64,000 nucleotides of DNA from Prodigiosinella aquatilis (GCA_030388725.1 CP128857.1:2108001-2172000); one strand, 5' to 3'; counted from the first letter of the stretch, positions 1-10,126 are shown. Numbers and translations: made by a program. The notes: a model not told the origin generated them from the sequence alone.

Positions 1-61
1 GGCAGGGGCGCGCCAGATAATTAATGATGCCCCGTGCGGGCATGACTGGAGATTACCCTAG
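1..61. other. Window edge upstream of eda
   Basis: Short leader in front of eda. In enterobacteria edd usually lies directly upstream of eda, so these bases may contain the last codons of edd, but too little is present to decide. The purine-rich tggaga near position 50 is a plausible ribosome binding site for eda. Confidence 0.3.
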
Positions 62-703
62 ATGAAAAACTGGAAGACCAGTGCGGAACAGATTTTGACA
101 GCTGGTCCGGTTGTTCCTGTGATTGTGATTAACAAGTTGGAACATGCCGTACCTATGGCAAAAGCCTTGGTCGCTGGTGGTGTCCGTGTGCTGGAACTGA
201 CACTACGTACTGACTGTGCGGTGGACGCGATTCGCCTGATTGCCAACGAAGTCCCAGACGCTATTGTCGGTGCCGGTACGGTGACCAATCCACAGCAATT
301 GGCGCAAGTGACTGAAGCCGGTGCGCAGTTTGCCATTAGTCCGGGTCTGACCGAACCGCTGCTGAAAGCGGCTATTGACGGCACCATTCCATTGATTCCG
401 GGTATTAGCACGGTGTCTGAATTGATGCTGGGGATGGATTATGGATTGCGTGAATTCAAATTCTTCCCGGCGGAAGCCAATGGTGGTGTGAAAGCGCTAC
501 AGGCCATTGCCGGGCCATTCGGGAAAATCCGTTTCTGCCCGACCGGTGGGATCACGCCGAAAAACTATCGTGATTATCTGGCACTGAAAAGCGTGCTGTG
601 CGTAGGGGGTTCCTGGTTGGTACCGGTGGATGCATTGGAAAGCGGTGATTATGCTCGTATCACCGAACTGGCTCGCGAAGCGGTGGCTGGCGCCAAGGCA
701 TAA
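62..703 (+). CDS. eda: KDPG/KHG aldolase Eda
   Basis: Cytosolic trimeric class I aldolase that cleaves 2-keto-3-deoxy-6-phosphogluconate to pyruvate and glyceraldehyde-3-phosphate, the last Entner-Doudoroff step. In pectinolytic bacteria it also finishes KDG use from pectin. The 213-residue protein has the family length. Visible motifs are VLELTLRT near residue 45, the phosphate-binding GAGTVTNP and ISPGLTEP segments, and EFKFFPAE, whose lysine forms the Schiff base. The ATG follows a tggaga ribosome site. A hairpin lies directly downstream, so it ends its transcript. Confidence 0.97.
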   Translation: MKNWKTSAEQILTAGPVVPVIVINKLEHAVPMAKALVAGGVRVLELTLRTDCAVDAIRLIANEVPDAIVGAGTVTNPQQLAQVTEAGAQFAISPGLTEPLLKAAIDGTIPLIPGISTVSELMLGMDYGLREFKFFPAEANGGVKALQAIAGPFGKIRFCPTGGITPKNYRDYLALKSVLCVGGSWLVPVDALESGDYARITELAREAVAGAKA

Positions 704-711
704 GACCATCA

Positions 712-732
712 TTCCCGCCCAACGGGCGGGAA
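712..732 (+). terminator. Hairpin terminator after eda
   Basis: Perfect 9-bp inverted repeat, TTCCCGCCC-aac-GGGCGGGAA, 8 bases after the eda stop. The T-tract is weak (tctatc). It sits between convergent eda and purT. Confidence 0.75.
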
Positions 733-834
733 TCTATCGGTTACCCATTCAATTCGTGTTGGTGTCGGACATCATTTCCTGAAGACAACACCTGGCCTGA
801 CCCACTCATGCACGGCATCTTCAAGCAGGGGCGT

Positions 835-2013
835 TCAGCCGCTGACTTTCACCGCGTTGGCCGTCGCTTTTGCCAGTTGGACCGCCGCATCCGTATTTTC
901 CGCAGTGGACAGCGCCACGCCCATACGGCGCTTACCGCTAATTTCCGGTTTGCCGAACAGTCGGATCTGGGTATGCGGTTGCAACGCCTGTTCCAATCCG
1001 TGGAAGCGAACATCATTACTGGTCAGCTCCGGCAGGATTACCGCTGAGGCGGATGGGCCATACTGACGGATGTCACCAATCGGCAAGCCCAGAAACGCCC
1101 GCACATGCAGCGCAAATTCAGACAAGTCCTGAGAGATCAGCGTGACCATCCCGGTATCGTGTGGCCGGGGAGACACTTCGCTGAAAATAACCTCATCACC
1201 ACAGACAAACAGTTCAACGCCGAACAGACCGAAACCACCCAATGCTTCCACCACTTCGCTGGCAATGTGTCTGGCCCGCGCCAGTGCTTCACTGCTCATC
1301 TGTTGCGGTTGCCAGGACTCGCGATAGTCGCCATCTTCCTGACGATGACCGATCGGGTCGCAGAAATGGATACCGTCAGCGGCATGGATAGTCAGCAATG
1401 TGATTTCAAAATCAAATTGCACTAGCCCTTCCACAATCACTTTGCCACCGCCGGCCCGACCGCCTTCCTGCGCATAACGCCAGGCACGTTCCAGTTGTTG
1501 TGGTTCACGAATCAGGCTCTGACCTTTACCAGAAGAGCTCATTACCGGTTTTACAATACATGGATAACCGATGGCGTTAACCGCCTGATGGAAGCTGGCT
1601 TCACTGTCGGCGAAATGATAACGGGAGGTGGGCAGTCCCAGGGTTTCAGCCGCCAGACGACGAATGCCTTCACGGTTCATGGTCAGCCGGGTGGCTTGCG
1701 CGCAGGGCACGACATAATGCCCCTGTTGCTCCAGCACGACCAGCATATCGGTGGCGATGGCTTCAATTTCCGGCACGATATAATCCGGACGTTCGCTTTC
1801 CACCAACTGCTTTAACGCCTCGCCATCCAGCATGTTAATGACATGGCTGCGGTGGGCAACCTGCATTGCCGGTGCATCAGCATAGCGGTCGACGGCAATG
1901 ACCTCGATCCCCAAACGCTGACATTCAATCGCCACTTCTTTTCCCAGTTCGCCAGAGCCCAGCAACATAACGCGGGTCGCGCCGGGACGCAGAGCCGTTC
2001 CCATTGTTAACAT
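835..2013 (-). CDS. purT: Formate-dependent GAR transformylase 2 PurT
   Basis: Cytosolic ATP-grasp enzyme that formylates glycinamide ribonucleotide with formate and ATP, the folate-independent route for step 3 of purine synthesis. The 392 residues equal the E. coli length. The N-terminal [13 protein letters not shown] nucleotide fold, the ATP-grasp core ([12 protein letters not shown] near residue 155) and the metal-binding ELFV...[12 protein letters not shown] segment are all visible. The start is chosen so that [13 protein letters not shown] aligns with E. coli PurT; an internal ATG three codons later is possible. A PurR operator lies about 45 bases upstream. Confidence 0.97.
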   Translation of the reverse strand: MLTMGTALRPGATRVMLLGSGELGKEVAIECQRLGIEVIAVDRYADAPAMQVAHRSHVINMLDGEALKQLVESERPDYIVPEIEAIATDMLVVLEQQGHYVVPCAQATRLTMNREGIRRLAAETLGLPTSRYHFADSEASFHQAVNAIGYPCIVKPVMSSSGKGQSLIREPQQLERAWRYAQEGGRAGGGKVIVEGLVQFDFEITLLTIHAADGIHFCDPIGHRQEDGDYRESWQPQQMSSEALARARHIASEVVEALGGFGLFGVELFVCGDEVIFSEVSPRPHDTGMVTLISQDLSEFALHVRAFLGLPIGDIRQYGPSASAVILPELTSNDVRFHGLEQALQPHTQIRLFGKPEISGKRRMGVALSTAENTDAAVQLAKATANAVKVSG

Positions 2014-2056
2014 AACTTTAGTACCTGATCAGGTTGTAAAAATCGCCGCAGTATAA

Positions 2057-2072
2057 ACGAAAACGTTTGCGT
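2057..2072 (-). promoter_or_regulatory. PurR operator of purT
   Basis: On the minus strand this reads ACGCAAACGTTTTCGT, matching the E. coli PurR box consensus, and it sits in the purT promoter region. It predicts repression by PurR with hypoxanthine or guanine. Confidence 0.88.
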
Positions 2073-2230
2073 ACGCATCCGTACCGGATTATAGCTAAAT
2101 GTGCAGCAACTGTTATCGGGATGCGTGATCACGCCTGGATTCGGATGAAAATTCGTGCCACTCTTTTCCCCCATTGTCTGATGCTCCTGCATAGCGAATT
2201 TTATTTTTTCACCAGAAGGAATTACGTGTC

Positions 2231-4267
2231 ATGAAAGCCCCGCGCGCTGAAAAGCGTCCCCATCCATTAACCCGGCATGGGGAAACCCGCATTGATAACT
2301 ATTACTGGCTGCGCGATGACCAGCGTAACAATCCGGATGTATTGACCTGGCTGGAGCAGGAAAACCGCTATAGCGAACAGGCTATGGCCCCCTGCCAAGA
2401 GCAGAAACAGGCGCTATATGATGAAATGGTGCAGCGTATTCCCCGTGAAGATACCTCGGTACCTTATGTAAAGAATGGCTACCGCTATCAGAACCGTTAT
2501 GAGCCGGGTAAAGATTATGCGGTTTATCTGCGCCAGCCAGCGTCAGCGACGGAACAGTGGGAAACCTTGCTGGATGGCAACCAACGAGCGGAAAATGGCG
2601 ACTTTTACGACGTGGGATCACTGGATGTCAGCCCGGACAATCGTCTGATGACGGTTTCGGAAGATTTCCTCTCCCGCCGCCAATATGATGTGCGCCTGCG
2701 TGATCTCACCACTGGCGAATGGTTGCCGGACCTGATCGAACATGTTTCGGCTGTCACCGAATGGTCCGCCGATTCCACGGCCATCTATTATGTGCGCAAA
2801 CATTCGCAGACGCTGCTGCCATATCAGGTTTACCGCCATCGCATCGGCAGCGACCCTCGGCAAGATGTACTGATTTACGAAGAGCAGGACGATACCTATT
2901 ACGTCAGCCTGGAAAAAACCACCTCTGAACGTTACATCTTGATTCATCTCAGCAGCACCACCAACAGCGAAGTCCTGTTGCTCGATGCGTGTGATCCACA
3001 AGCCACGCCGCAGATGTTTGTGCCGCGCCGTAAGGATCATGAATATGATCTCGACCATTATGGTGACTATTTTTATCTCCGCTCCAACAAAGAGGGCAAA
3101 ACATTCGGCCTGTATCGTGCCACTGACGGGCAGGAGGCGCAGTGGGAGACACTGATCGCCCCAAGAACGGAATGTATTCTGGAAGGATTCTCGTTGTTCC
3201 GCGATTGGTATGTGGTGGAAGAACGGTCGCGAGGGTTGACCCACATTCGTTATATCGATTGGCAGAGTGGTACGGCGCAGTGCATCAACTTTAGCGACCC
3301 CAGCTATGTGACCTGGCTGGCGTACAACCCGACGCCGGAAACCTCACGACTGCGTTATGGCTACTCGTCAATGACGACGCCCGGCACACTGTATGAGTTG
3401 GATATGGCTACCGGCCAGCAGCAACGATTGAAACAGGCCGAAGTGAAAAATTTCAACACTGAGGATTACTGTAGCGAGCGACTATGGATTATCGCGCGCG
3501 ACGGTGAAGAGATACCGGTATCACTGGTATACCATCGCCAGACGTGCCAACTGGGGAAAAATCCGCTGTTGGTGTATGGCTACGGCGCTTATGGCAGCAG
3601 TATGGACCCTGAGTTCAGTGTCAGCCGTCTCAGCCTGCTCGACCGGGGGTTTGTCTTTGCGCTGGCCCATATTCGTGGCGGTGGTGAGTTGGGGCAAGCA
3701 TGGCATGACGACGGTCGTTTGCTAAACAAGATGAACTCTTTCACTGATTTTATCGATGTATCCCAGGCGTTGCTGGCACAAGGGTATGGTGACCCGCAAC
3801 AGACGTTTGCGATGGGCGGCAGTGCGGGGGGATTATTGATGGGCGCGGTGGTGAACATGGCCCCGGCGTTATTTAAAGGCGTGGTCGCGCAGGTGCCGTT
3901 TGTGGATGTATTAACTACCATGCTGGATGAGTCGATTCCGTTGACGACCGGTGAATATGACGAGTGGGGGAATCCAAATGATCCCGACTATTATCGTTAC
4001 ATTGAGCGATACAGCCCTTATGACGGTGTGAAGGCCCAGCATTATCCGCATATGATGGTGACCACCGGCTTGCATGATTCTCAGGTGCAATACTGGGAAC
4101 CGGCAAAGTGGGTAGCTAAATTGCGGGAATTTAAAACCGATGACAACCTGTTACTGCTCTATACCGACATGGAATCCGGTCACGGCGGCAAGTCTGGTCG
4201 TTTTACACATTATGAAGATATTGCGCTGGAGTATGCGTTTATCCTGATGATTCGGGAGAAGGTCTAG
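2231..4267 (+). CDS. ptrB: Oligopeptidase B (protease II)
   Basis: Cytosolic S9 serine oligopeptidase that cuts short peptides after Arg or Lys. It has 678 residues, close to the usual 685. An N-terminal seven-bladed propeller (about residues 10-400) is followed by an alpha/beta hydrolase domain with GYGAYG, the nucleophile elbow [11 protein letters not shown], the acid in [10 protein letters not shown] and the catalytic histidine in [11 protein letters not shown]. The ATG is preceded by an AGAAGGAA ribosome site. It diverges from purT and ends at a strong hairpin. Confidence 0.97.
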   Translation: MKAPRAEKRPHPLTRHGETRIDNYYWLRDDQRNNPDVLTWLEQENRYSEQAMAPCQEQKQALYDEMVQRIPREDTSVPYVKNGYRYQNRYEPGKDYAVYLRQPASATEQWETLLDGNQRAENGDFYDVGSLDVSPDNRLMTVSEDFLSRRQYDVRLRDLTTGEWLPDLIEHVSAVTEWSADSTAIYYVRKHSQTLLPYQVYRHRIGSDPRQDVLIYEEQDDTYYVSLEKTTSERYILIHLSSTTNSEVLLLDACDPQATPQMFVPRRKDHEYDLDHYGDYFYLRSNKEGKTFGLYRATDGQEAQWETLIAPRTECILEGFSLFRDWYVVEERSRGLTHIRYIDWQSGTAQCINFSDPSYVTWLAYNPTPETSRLRYGYSSMTTPGTLYELDMATGQQQRLKQAEVKNFNTEDYCSERLWIIARDGEEIPVSLVYHRQTCQLGKNPLLVYGYGAYGSSMDPEFSVSRLSLLDRGFVFALAHIRGGGELGQAWHDDGRLLNKMNSFTDFIDVSQALLAQGYGDPQQTFAMGGSAGGLLMGAVVNMAPALFKGVVAQVPFVDVLTTMLDESIPLTTGEYDEWGNPNDPDYYRYIERYSPYDGVKAQHYPHMMVTTGLHDSQVQYWEPAKWVAKLREFKTDDNLLLLYTDMESGHGGKSGRFTHYEDIALEYAFILMIREKV

Positions 4268-4284
4268 TCAGAGGGTTATTCAGA

Positions 4285-4308
4285 GTAAACCCGCTGGCGC
4301 GGGTTTAC
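4285..4308. terminator. Terminator between ptrB and a convergent small gene
   Basis: Perfect 10-bp inverted repeat, GTAAACCCGC-tggc-GCGGGTTTAC. It lies between the 3' ends of two convergent genes and probably works in both directions. Confidence 0.8.
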
Positions 4309-4328
4309 TTGTCGTGGCAAGGTTGGGG

Positions 4329-4442
4329 TTAAACAATGTCTGTTTGTTGGCCTTTTTTGGCACGCCTTTCAGCCCGTTTTTCAGCGACTGTTTTCAAAGG
4401 TTTCTTTTTACTGTTCTTTTTGCTGTCCATTCCTTTACTCAT
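4329..4442 (-). CDS. Small very basic protein, 37 aa
   Basis: Lysine/arginine-rich peptide starting MSKGMDSKKNSKKKPLK and ending in an acidic-free KRAERRAKK stretch. No membrane segment. The ATG at 4442 has an AGAGG ribosome site seven bases upstream, so I prefer it to the longer reading to 4550, which lacks one. Its size, composition and convergence with ptrB suggest a conserved small nucleic-acid-binding or ribosome-associated peptide, but no function is recognised. Confidence 0.6.
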   Translation of the reverse strand: MSKGMDSKKNSKKKPLKTVAEKRAERRAKKGQQTDIV

Positions 4443-4760
4443 ATCTACCTCTCTTGGTAAAAGTGTGGTTTGCCTGTTCATTAACCTCCTGTTTGCGTAC
4501 AGATGCAAGCGAAAAAAACAGTTTTTCATGTCTAAAAATGTCATCTGCACACCTCGCTGGACACTGCCACAATCCTGTCATACCGCTGCTTGCAGCGCCG
4601 TGCCGGAATGGTACTGATGGCTGGCGCGTGGTTTGACAAGACATGTCGGGTTGTACCCAATCGGTGGACGTCTCGACACAATTTTGCCTGGCAGGTATGC
4701 TGCGGATTCTCCGGGACGCCTCCCGGTGCCAATCTCATCGCAATATAACTGGAGAAAACT

Positions 4761-5138
4761 GTGTTTAACTTAAAATCACCTGCCATTTTGAGCACTGCTG
4801 CGTTAGCGATTACTGTCGTTTTTTCCTCACCGGTGTTGGCGCATGCCCATTTGAAAAGTCAGGAGCCGGCAGCCAATACACAAGTTAATGTTTCACCAAA
4901 AGTATTGAAGCTGAACTTCTCTGAAGATATTGAGCCGGCTTTCACGGGTATTGAACTCACCGGAAGCAATCATCAACGGATTTCAACGGCTAAAACCGAG
5001 CTCACGCCAGGGATGCATAATCAGTTGAGCGTCGTATTGGCAAAACCGCTGTCGAGCGGGAGTTATCAGGTGAAGTGGCATGCGTTGTCAGTGGACGGTC
5101 ATAAAACCAAAGGAGCCTATACCTTCCGCGTGAAGTAA
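4761..5138 (+). CDS. yobA: CopC-domain periplasmic protein YobA
   Basis: 125-residue periplasmic CopC-like copper-binding protein. A signal peptide of about 27 residues ends VLA, leaving a mature N-terminus HAHLKS whose first histidine fits the CopC Cu(II) site. The conserved LNFSEDIEPAF and WHALSVDGHKTKGAYTFRV segments of the beta-barrel follow. It starts with GTG behind a GGAGAA ribosome site. yebZ begins three bases after the stop, so the two are co-translated, as in E. coli. Confidence 0.93.
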   Translation: MFNLKSPAILSTAALAITVVFSSPVLAHAHLKSQEPAANTQVNVSPKVLKLNFSEDIEPAFTGIELTGSNHQRISTAKTELTPGMHNQLSVVLAKPLSSGSYQVKWHALSVDGHKTKGAYTFRVK

Positions 5139-5141
5139 ATC

Positions 5142-6017
5142 ATGACGCTAGAAACTCTGTACATCCTGTTGCGCTGGCTGCACTTTACCTCGGTGATGTT
5201 ACTGACGGGCAGTGCGTTTTACAGCGCATTACTTTCACCTAAGCATTTCAGGCCGCAATTGGCTGCACGTTTGCATTCGATTCTGATGAGCATGGTCTGG
5301 CTGGCGCTGTTGAGCGCCAGCGCACTACTGGCAGTGCAAACCGGCCTAATGAGCGGTGACTGGCATAACATCACTGACTGGGGAACATGGCAAGCGGTGC
5401 TGGGCACCGAGTTCGGTATGGCATGGCGCTGGCAGATAATCCTGCCGCTCATCGGCGGTATGGCATTTACCTTGCGTGGCGAGGTGCGACAACGAGTATT
5501 GTTGATATCCGGTCTCGCTCAGCTATGTGGGTTAGCGTTTGTCGGGCATGCAGTGATGCTGGATGGTTGGCCTGGCGCACTACAGCGTCTCAATCAGGTT
5601 GTGCATCTGATCGCCGCTTCATTTTGGGTAGGCGGGCTATTGCCACTATTGATTCTGATGCGGGATAGACAGATGCAAAACCGCACCGATGCTATATGCA
5701 TCATGATGCGATTCTCTCGTTATGGTCATCTGGCTGTAGCGCTTGTCATCGTGACCGGGATCATCAATAGCGTAATGATCCTTGGTTTTCCACTGGTTAG
5801 CTTCGCCCTTTACAGTCAGCTGTTGTCGGTGAAGATTTTTCTCGTCGCGCTAATGGTAATAATAGCCTTGGCTAATCGTTACTGGCTGGTTCCTCGCTTG
5901 CGGCAAAAAAGCGCCACGGCACAGCACAAACTGATACGCCTGACACAACTGGAACTTGCTCTCGCGGCAGTGGTACTCATGCTGGTCAGCATTTTTGCCA
6001 CTCAGGCACCGGCTTGA
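5142..6017 (+). CDS. yebZ: CopD-family inner membrane protein YebZ
   Basis: 291-residue membrane protein with about eight hydrophobic helices, matching the CopD/YebZ family of predicted copper transporters. Histidines in RWLHFTS near the N-terminus, GHAVMLDG and VVHLIAASFWVG mark the family core. It is paired with periplasmic YobA, which is thought to pass copper to it. E. coli keeps yebY next to these two; here holE, an ERIC repeat and ftnA separate yebZ from yebY. Confidence 0.92.
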   Translation: MTLETLYILLRWLHFTSVMLLTGSAFYSALLSPKHFRPQLAARLHSILMSMVWLALLSASALLAVQTGLMSGDWHNITDWGTWQAVLGTEFGMAWRWQIILPLIGGMAFTLRGEVRQRVLLISGLAQLCGLAFVGHAVMLDGWPGALQRLNQVVHLIAASFWVGGLLPLLILMRDRQMQNRTDAICIMMRFSRYGHLAVALVIVTGIINSVMILGFPLVSFALYSQLLSVKIFLVALMVIIALANRYWLVPRLRQKSATAQHKLIRLTQLELALAAVVLMLVSIFATQAPA

Positions 6018-6064
6018 TACCCGCCAATGGCCAGCATGGCCTGATTATGCACATGCACATGGCA

Positions 6065-6295
6065 TTACTTGGCTTTCGGCTCATAAGGCAGGGTGGAAAA
6101 TTGGAGTGACAGTTGGCGATAATAACTCACCCGTTCACGAAAATAGCTGCGTAGATGCTCTGGCTGTTGTTGCTCAATCTCCTGAGGAATGACCGGCATA
6201 TTATAACGCTCTTTGAATGCCACACCGGAAGCAGCCAGATCCACATTTACCTTTTCCATCTCATCGAATGGAAGTTCCGCCAGATTGTGACTCAT
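6065..6295 (-). CDS. holE: DNA polymerase III theta subunit HolE
   Basis: 76-residue theta subunit that binds and stabilises the proofreading subunit epsilon of the replicative polymerase core. Diagnostic segments nearly identical to E. coli are [20 protein letters not shown] and [13 protein letters not shown], with LPYEPKAK at the C-terminus. It is convergent with yebZ. Confidence 0.95.
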   Translation of the reverse strand: MSHNLAELPFDEMEKVNVDLAASGVAFKERYNMPVIPQEIEQQQPEHLRSYFRERVSYYRQLSLQFSTLPYEPKAK

Positions 6296-6509
6296 ACTGA
6301 TATTCCTCTATTTATTATAGTTACACATGCTGCGCACAGAAAATAAATCAGTCCCCGGTAAATGGCAAGGAGTAGGTAGAGTAAGAGCACTTACTCTATA
6401 TGGGGGAATTAATCTAAAACAATGACATTAATTATAACGAACTATGCAGGTAATAATTAATGACCCCAGTAGAAAATAAGTCTGGCAACTAATTGTTTGC
6501 ACTATTTTT

Positions 6510-6635
6510 TATACCCTAAATAATTCGAGTTGCAGGAAGGCGGAAAGAGAGTGAATCCCGAGAGCTTACTCAGGTAAGTGATTCGGGTGAACGAACGCCG
6601 CCAACACACCTGCAACTTGAAGTATGACGGGTATA
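6510..6635. repeat. ERIC repeat
   Basis: 126-bp imperfect palindrome, the standard ERIC length, with ends TATACCC and GGGTATA. The core GTGAATCCCGAGAGCTTAC and AAGTGATTCGGGTGAACG-like arms match the ERIC core used for ERIC-PCR primers. It lies in the spacer between divergent holE and ftnA, about 180 bp before ftnA. Confidence 0.93.
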
Positions 6636-6817
6636 TACTTCTATTGGTTAACATATGCCTATATGCAGTGCTGTCAGACAATACCTGCTATGCCTGTTGC
6701 CTTGCAGGAGATAAGCGAGGGTGGCGACATCGGGTTGACGATCTGTTTTTAATTTTATTATTTCAGTGCATACTGAAAGCATTACCAGTCACTTGGCCAG
6801 TAAAATAAGGGGTTGTC

Positions 6818-7327
6818 ATGTTAAAAAAAGCGATGGTTAATCAGTTGAACGATCAGCTCAACCTGGAGTTTTACTCTGCAAATTTGTATTTGCAGATGAG
6901 CGCCTGGTGTGGCGACAAAGGATATGAAGGCGCATCCCTATTTTTGAAATCGCAATCGCAGGAAGAAATGCAGCACATGCATCGACTGTTTAACTATCTG
7001 AATGATACCGGCAGTATGCCTGTGCTGGGCACCATTGCGGCACCACCAGTCGATTTTTCATCGTTGACAGATGTGTTCAAGTTGACATATGAACATGAGC
7101 AACTCATTACGGGTAAAATCAACGAACTGGCCCACGCTGCAATGTCGCAGCATGACTATTCCACGTTTAACTTCCTACAGTGGTATGTTTCCGAGCAGCA
7201 TGAAGAAGAAAAACTGTTCAAATCTATTTTGGACAAGCTGGCTATGGTCAACAACACCGAAGGTGGTCTGTTCTTTATCGACCAGGATCTCAAAAAAATG
7301 TCGATCGGCACGTCCGCTTCGGCCTGA
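6818..7327 (+). CDS. ftnA: Non-haem ferritin FtnA
   Basis: 169-residue four-helix-bundle ferritin that oxidises Fe(II) and stores Fe(III) in a 24-mer cytosolic shell. The ferroxidase ligands are visible: Glu in [11 protein letters not shown], Glu and His in [12 protein letters not shown], Glu in TYEHEQLIT and the [10 protein letters not shown] helix. The ATG follows an AAGGGGTTGTC ribosome site. The upstream spacer holds the ERIC repeat. Confidence 0.96.
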   Translation: MLKKAMVNQLNDQLNLEFYSANLYLQMSAWCGDKGYEGASLFLKSQSQEEMQHMHRLFNYLNDTGSMPVLGTIAAPPVDFSSLTDVFKLTYEHEQLITGKINELAHAAMSQHDYSTFNFLQWYVSEQHEEEKLFKSILDKLAMVNNTEGGLFFIDQDLKKMSIGTSASA

Positions 7328-7557
7328 TTTTGTTTAAGCACCGCATAATATTCCCCTCTATTATCAAGGCGTGAGGTGGTTTCGAAAGGAATCGCCTCCC
7401 CATGCCTGGCCTGATTGTCCTGCTCTTTGACCGGGGGTACTCCGCTGGCTCGACTTCATTGAATGCAACGGCTATGATCCGCCAACAACCGACGGAATTT
7501 CAGGCTAATAGCGCTCAGTTATGTACTGTGCTGAAAGCAACACTGCTGCGGAATATC

Positions 7558-7899
7558 ATGATGAAGAAACTACTATTATCACTTGTTTTAACCACGTTGT
7601 CCGGCAACACACTGGCGGCGGCTCAACTGGTCACTATCAGTAAGCTGGAATACGGTGAACGTTGGGCGTTTACTCGAGAGGAAGTTCAATTAATGTGTCG
7701 TGCGGATCACGCATTGTACGTACTTAATCCCAGCACGCTAATGCAATATCCACTCAATGAGACGGCTCAGGCACAGATGCAAACCGGAAAGGTTACGGCG
7801 CAATCCATTGATATTATCCGGCGGGACGATCCTGAACACCCGGGGCAGAAAAAAAGCCTGCAACCCTTTATTGACCGGGCGTCATTACTGTGTCCTTAA
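7558..7899 (+). CDS. yebY: YebY, DUF2511 secreted protein
   Basis: 113-residue exported protein with a signal peptide ([20 protein letters not shown], cut after LAA). It carries the family segments [16 protein letters not shown] and ASLLCP, whose two cysteines may pair. The start is the first of two adjacent ATGs; an open frame continues upstream to 7402 but would bury the signal peptide. E. coli yebY lies in the yobA-yebZ-yebY group and borders sdsR as here, supporting the call. Function is not established. Confidence 0.9.
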   Translation: MMKKLLLSLVLTTLSGNTLAAAQLVTISKLEYGERWAFTREEVQLMCRADHALYVLNPSTLMQYPLNETAQAQMQTGKVTAQSIDIIRRDDPEHPGQKKSLQPFIDRASLLCP

Positions 7900-8033
7900 C
7901 ATATTTCGGTGACTGCTGTCGGTTAAATTTTTGGTTTGCGCAAATTGTCACAAAGTGTACATAAAACTCCATTTTTAAGAACCTTCCCGCGCAACAAACT
8001 GGCAAACCAGTGAGGGTTGTCTATGCTTGAACA

Positions 8034-8135
8034 GTAAGCTAGTACAGATTGAACAATGCCAACTTTTAGCGCACGGCTCTTTCCCTAGAGCCATTTCCCT
8101 AGACCGGATATAGGAATCGTATCCGGTCTTTTTTT
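8034..8135 (+). ncRNA. sdsR: Small regulatory RNA SdsR (RyeB)
   Basis: Sigma-S-dependent, Hfq-binding sRNA that base-pairs with outer membrane protein and other mRNAs in E. coli and Salmonella. The middle (AATGCCAACTTTTAGCGCAC followed by the GGCTCT hairpin) and the 3' terminator hairpin ACCGGATAT...GTATCCGGT with its T-tract closely match E. coli SdsR, and the length of about 102 nt fits the known 104. The 5' end is set by a sigma-S-like extended -10 (CTATGCTT) at 8021-8028. Downstream of yebY, as in E. coli. Confidence 0.93.
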
Positions 8136-8167
8136 AATCTATTGATTTTAAACGATTTATTTTCATT

Positions 8168-8197
8168 TGTCCGAAAATGTCCGAAATTTGTCCGAAA
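8168..8197. repeat. Three helically phased TGTCCGAAA repeats
   Basis: Perfect 9-mers at 8168-8176, 8178-8186 and 8189-8197, spaced 10 and 11 bp so they face the same side of the helix. They lie between the 3' end of sdsR and an integrase remnant. By analogy with lambda-type att sites they could be integrase arm-binding sites; this is inference. Confidence 0.6.
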
Positions 8198-8213
8198 TTC
8201 GATATCCGGCCTT

Positions 8214-8470
8214 TTACAGATAAGTGTATTCTTTTCCCATTGTATCCAGATACTTATCGGTCATTTTTGCTGACTTGTGACCCAGTAGCTTCTGAGCAAA
8301 TTCCTTTCCATATTCTTTCTCATATAATCTGCCAGCCAGGCTTCTTATCTCATGAAATGTCGGTGGATTTTCATCAAAAGTGTTCCCCGTCGCGTTCCTC
8401 GCTGTTACAAATCCTTTTGTCAGACTGTCTGCGTTCATCAGTCCGTCCGGGCTGTTTTTTCTGACACCGG
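8214..8470 (-). pseudogene. C-terminal remnant of lambda-type integrase
   Basis: About the last 85 residues of a tyrosine recombinase. The fragment keeps HEIRSLAGRLYE (H-x-x-R), LLGHKS and the nucleophile in MTDKYLD, with LTKGFVTARNATGN upstream as in lambda integrase relatives. The frame hits a stop near 8470, and the N-terminal arm-binding domain plus the first catalytic arginine are gone. It abuts sdsR, so the element probably integrated at the sdsR 3' end. Confidence 0.85.
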
Positions 8471-8596
8471 CGCTTATCAGGCAATCAGTTTACTGGCGTT
8501 CCGACATGTTTCTATCACGCCAGCAATGGTTAGTCCGAGAGCCTTCAATTTTAGAGCATCCTGTCATTACATGAAGGCCACCGTAGTGGCCTCTTA

Positions 8597-8881
8597 TCAT
8601 GCAGCAACAAGTTTGTGCAAGGTTGACGTGTCAACGGTCTGCTGAGCTACCCATAGACTGTAATTGCTCTGAAGGTTTAGCCAGAATTTCGCCGAACTAC
8701 CCAGAACGGCAGATAGTTTTACTGCCATTTCAGGACTGATAGCAGCATTCCCTGCAACAAGACGTTGTACTGTGGAAGGCGCTACACCGAGTGCCCTGGC
8801 TAGTTCTCTGATGCCTACACCCAATTCTTCTAGGGTTTCGGCAATGATTTCCCCCGGATGCGGGGGATTATGCATAGTCAT
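8597..8881 (-). CDS. higA: HigA-family antitoxin
   Basis: 94-residue XRE-type antitoxin that would neutralise a HigB mRNA interferase and repress its own operon. It starts with the family hallmark NPPHPGEIIAETLEELG, followed by the helix-turn-helix ELARALGVAPSTVQRLVAG and the FWLNLQSNYSLW tail. The start codon overlaps the stop of the upstream toxin remnant (TGATG), the usual coupling for higBA. The reading frame is intact although the partner toxin is not. Confidence 0.92.
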   Translation of the reverse strand: MTMHNPPHPGEIIAETLEELGVGIRELARALGVAPSTVQRLVAGNAAISPEMAVKLSAVLGSSAKFWLNLQSNYSLWVAQQTVDTSTLHKLVAA

Positions 8882-9159
8882 CAGTGGTAATCCTCATAAT
8901 TAACGATGTAGGCATTCCCATCGATAAATTCAAATGTAATGCACCCGTTCCCTGTGACGGTTATGGACCCTTGCCCTTTTTTGTCTCCGGTTTACGGGTG
9001 GAGACTGTAACCAGGGCGGTCAATATCCTTTATCTCTTCCGTTGCATCAATAACCGCGAGACGAAGCCTGATTTTCCCAGCTTGCTTTGCGTCTATCCCT
9101 GCGGTGGAGCCTTTTTCGAAGAACTGACGCAACCCTTTATGCTTGAAGCTTTTAATCAT
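8881..9159 (-). pseudogene. higB: HigB toxin inactivated by an in-frame stop
   Basis: Translated through, the frame gives a 92-residue RelE/HigB-family mRNA interferase: MIKSFKHKGLRQFFEKGSTA at the start and FEFIDGNAYIVNYEDYH at the end. Codon 56 is TAA (8992-8994), where relatives read leucine in the LHPLKGD-type motif. The WSITV-type tryptophan is glycine, and the later NW-type tryptophan is also glycine. One nonsense and several missense changes in conserved sites indicate toxin decay. Only nucleotide reading shows it, as neither half is a long open frame. Confidence 0.85.
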
Positions 9160-9370
9160 TAATAGCTTTCCCGCTGTTGCGTCATGAGAAACACTATATC
9201 GGGTGTTGTGTATCGCGCAACATTTATTTTTATATTAACCACCTCTGGTTCATTGGCATTTTTTTCTACCCTGCGTATTCCGCTCTATTCGATCACGGAT
9301 TGGCATCGAAGTTCGATCAGCGATTCTCATCCATTCGATCAGCCGGGAACTTAACTTTTCCTACTGCTTT

Positions 9371-10126
9371 TTAACCTGTTTTTTCGTCGCTTTCCACTCC
9401 CGGTTTATTTTTCCTCATTGACTCACCCTGGAGTGCCAGTCTGTGCGCGTTATGCACCAGCCTGTCCAGGATCGCATCTGCCGTTGTCGGGTTCTCCATC
9501 AGACCGTGCCACTTGTCTACTGGGAACTGGCTCACCACGATGGTACTGCTTTGTCCGTAGCGGTCTTCGATTATCTCCAACAGGTCGTTACATTGCGCGT
9601 TGCTCAGTGGCTCCAGACCCAGATCGTCCAGGATGAGCACCTGCGTTTTTTGCAGCTGTTTCAGGTGCTTCAGCCAGCTGCCGTCAACGCGACCCTGCGC
9701 CAGCATCTCCAGTAGCCGTCCCGTACGCCAGTACTGCACGCTGTGTTTCTGTCGGCATGCCTGCTCACCCAGCGCATTGGCTATCCAACTTTTTCCACAC
9801 CCCGTCGGACCGGTGATCAACAGGCTTTTCTTGTGGGTGATGTAGTGACCGTTCAGCAGTTCCCGCATCTGCTCGGCCCGCAGACCCCGTGAGACCGGGT
9901 AATGCAGCCCCTCCGGGGCTGCCTGGTACTTCAGGTTGGCGCTTTTTCTCAGCCGCGCAACACGACCGTTTTCTCTGTTCAGCAACTCATCATCGGCCAG
10001 CAGGGTCAGCCGCTCCTCGAACGACAGCTCCTCGTAAGTCTGGGGCGTTTCTCGCTGGCGTATCAGCCCACCGGCCATCGCCGGGAGCTTCAGTTGGGTC
10101 AGTTTGTTTAACAGGTTATCGCTCAT
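9371..10126 (-). CDS. istB: IS21 helper ATPase IstB
   Basis: 251-residue AAA+ ATPase, related to DnaC, that selects target DNA and stimulates the IstA transposase. The Walker A motif GPTGCGKS lies near residue 106 and Walker B VLILDDLGLE near residue 165, with the sensor VVSQFPVDKWH following. It starts 24 bases after istA ends, in the usual istAB order. Confidence 0.95.
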   Translation of the reverse strand: MSDNLLNKLTQLKLPAMAGGLIRQRETPQTYEELSFEERLTLLADDELLNRENGRVARLRKSANLKYQAAPEGLHYPVSRGLRAEQMRELLNGHYITHKKSLLITGPTGCGKSWIANALGEQACRQKHSVQYWRTGRLLEMLAQGRVDGSWLKHLKQLQKTQVLILDDLGLEPLSNAQCNDLLEIIEDRYGQSSTIVVSQFPVDKWHGLMENPTTADAILDRLVHNAHRLALQGESMRKNKPGVESDEKTG

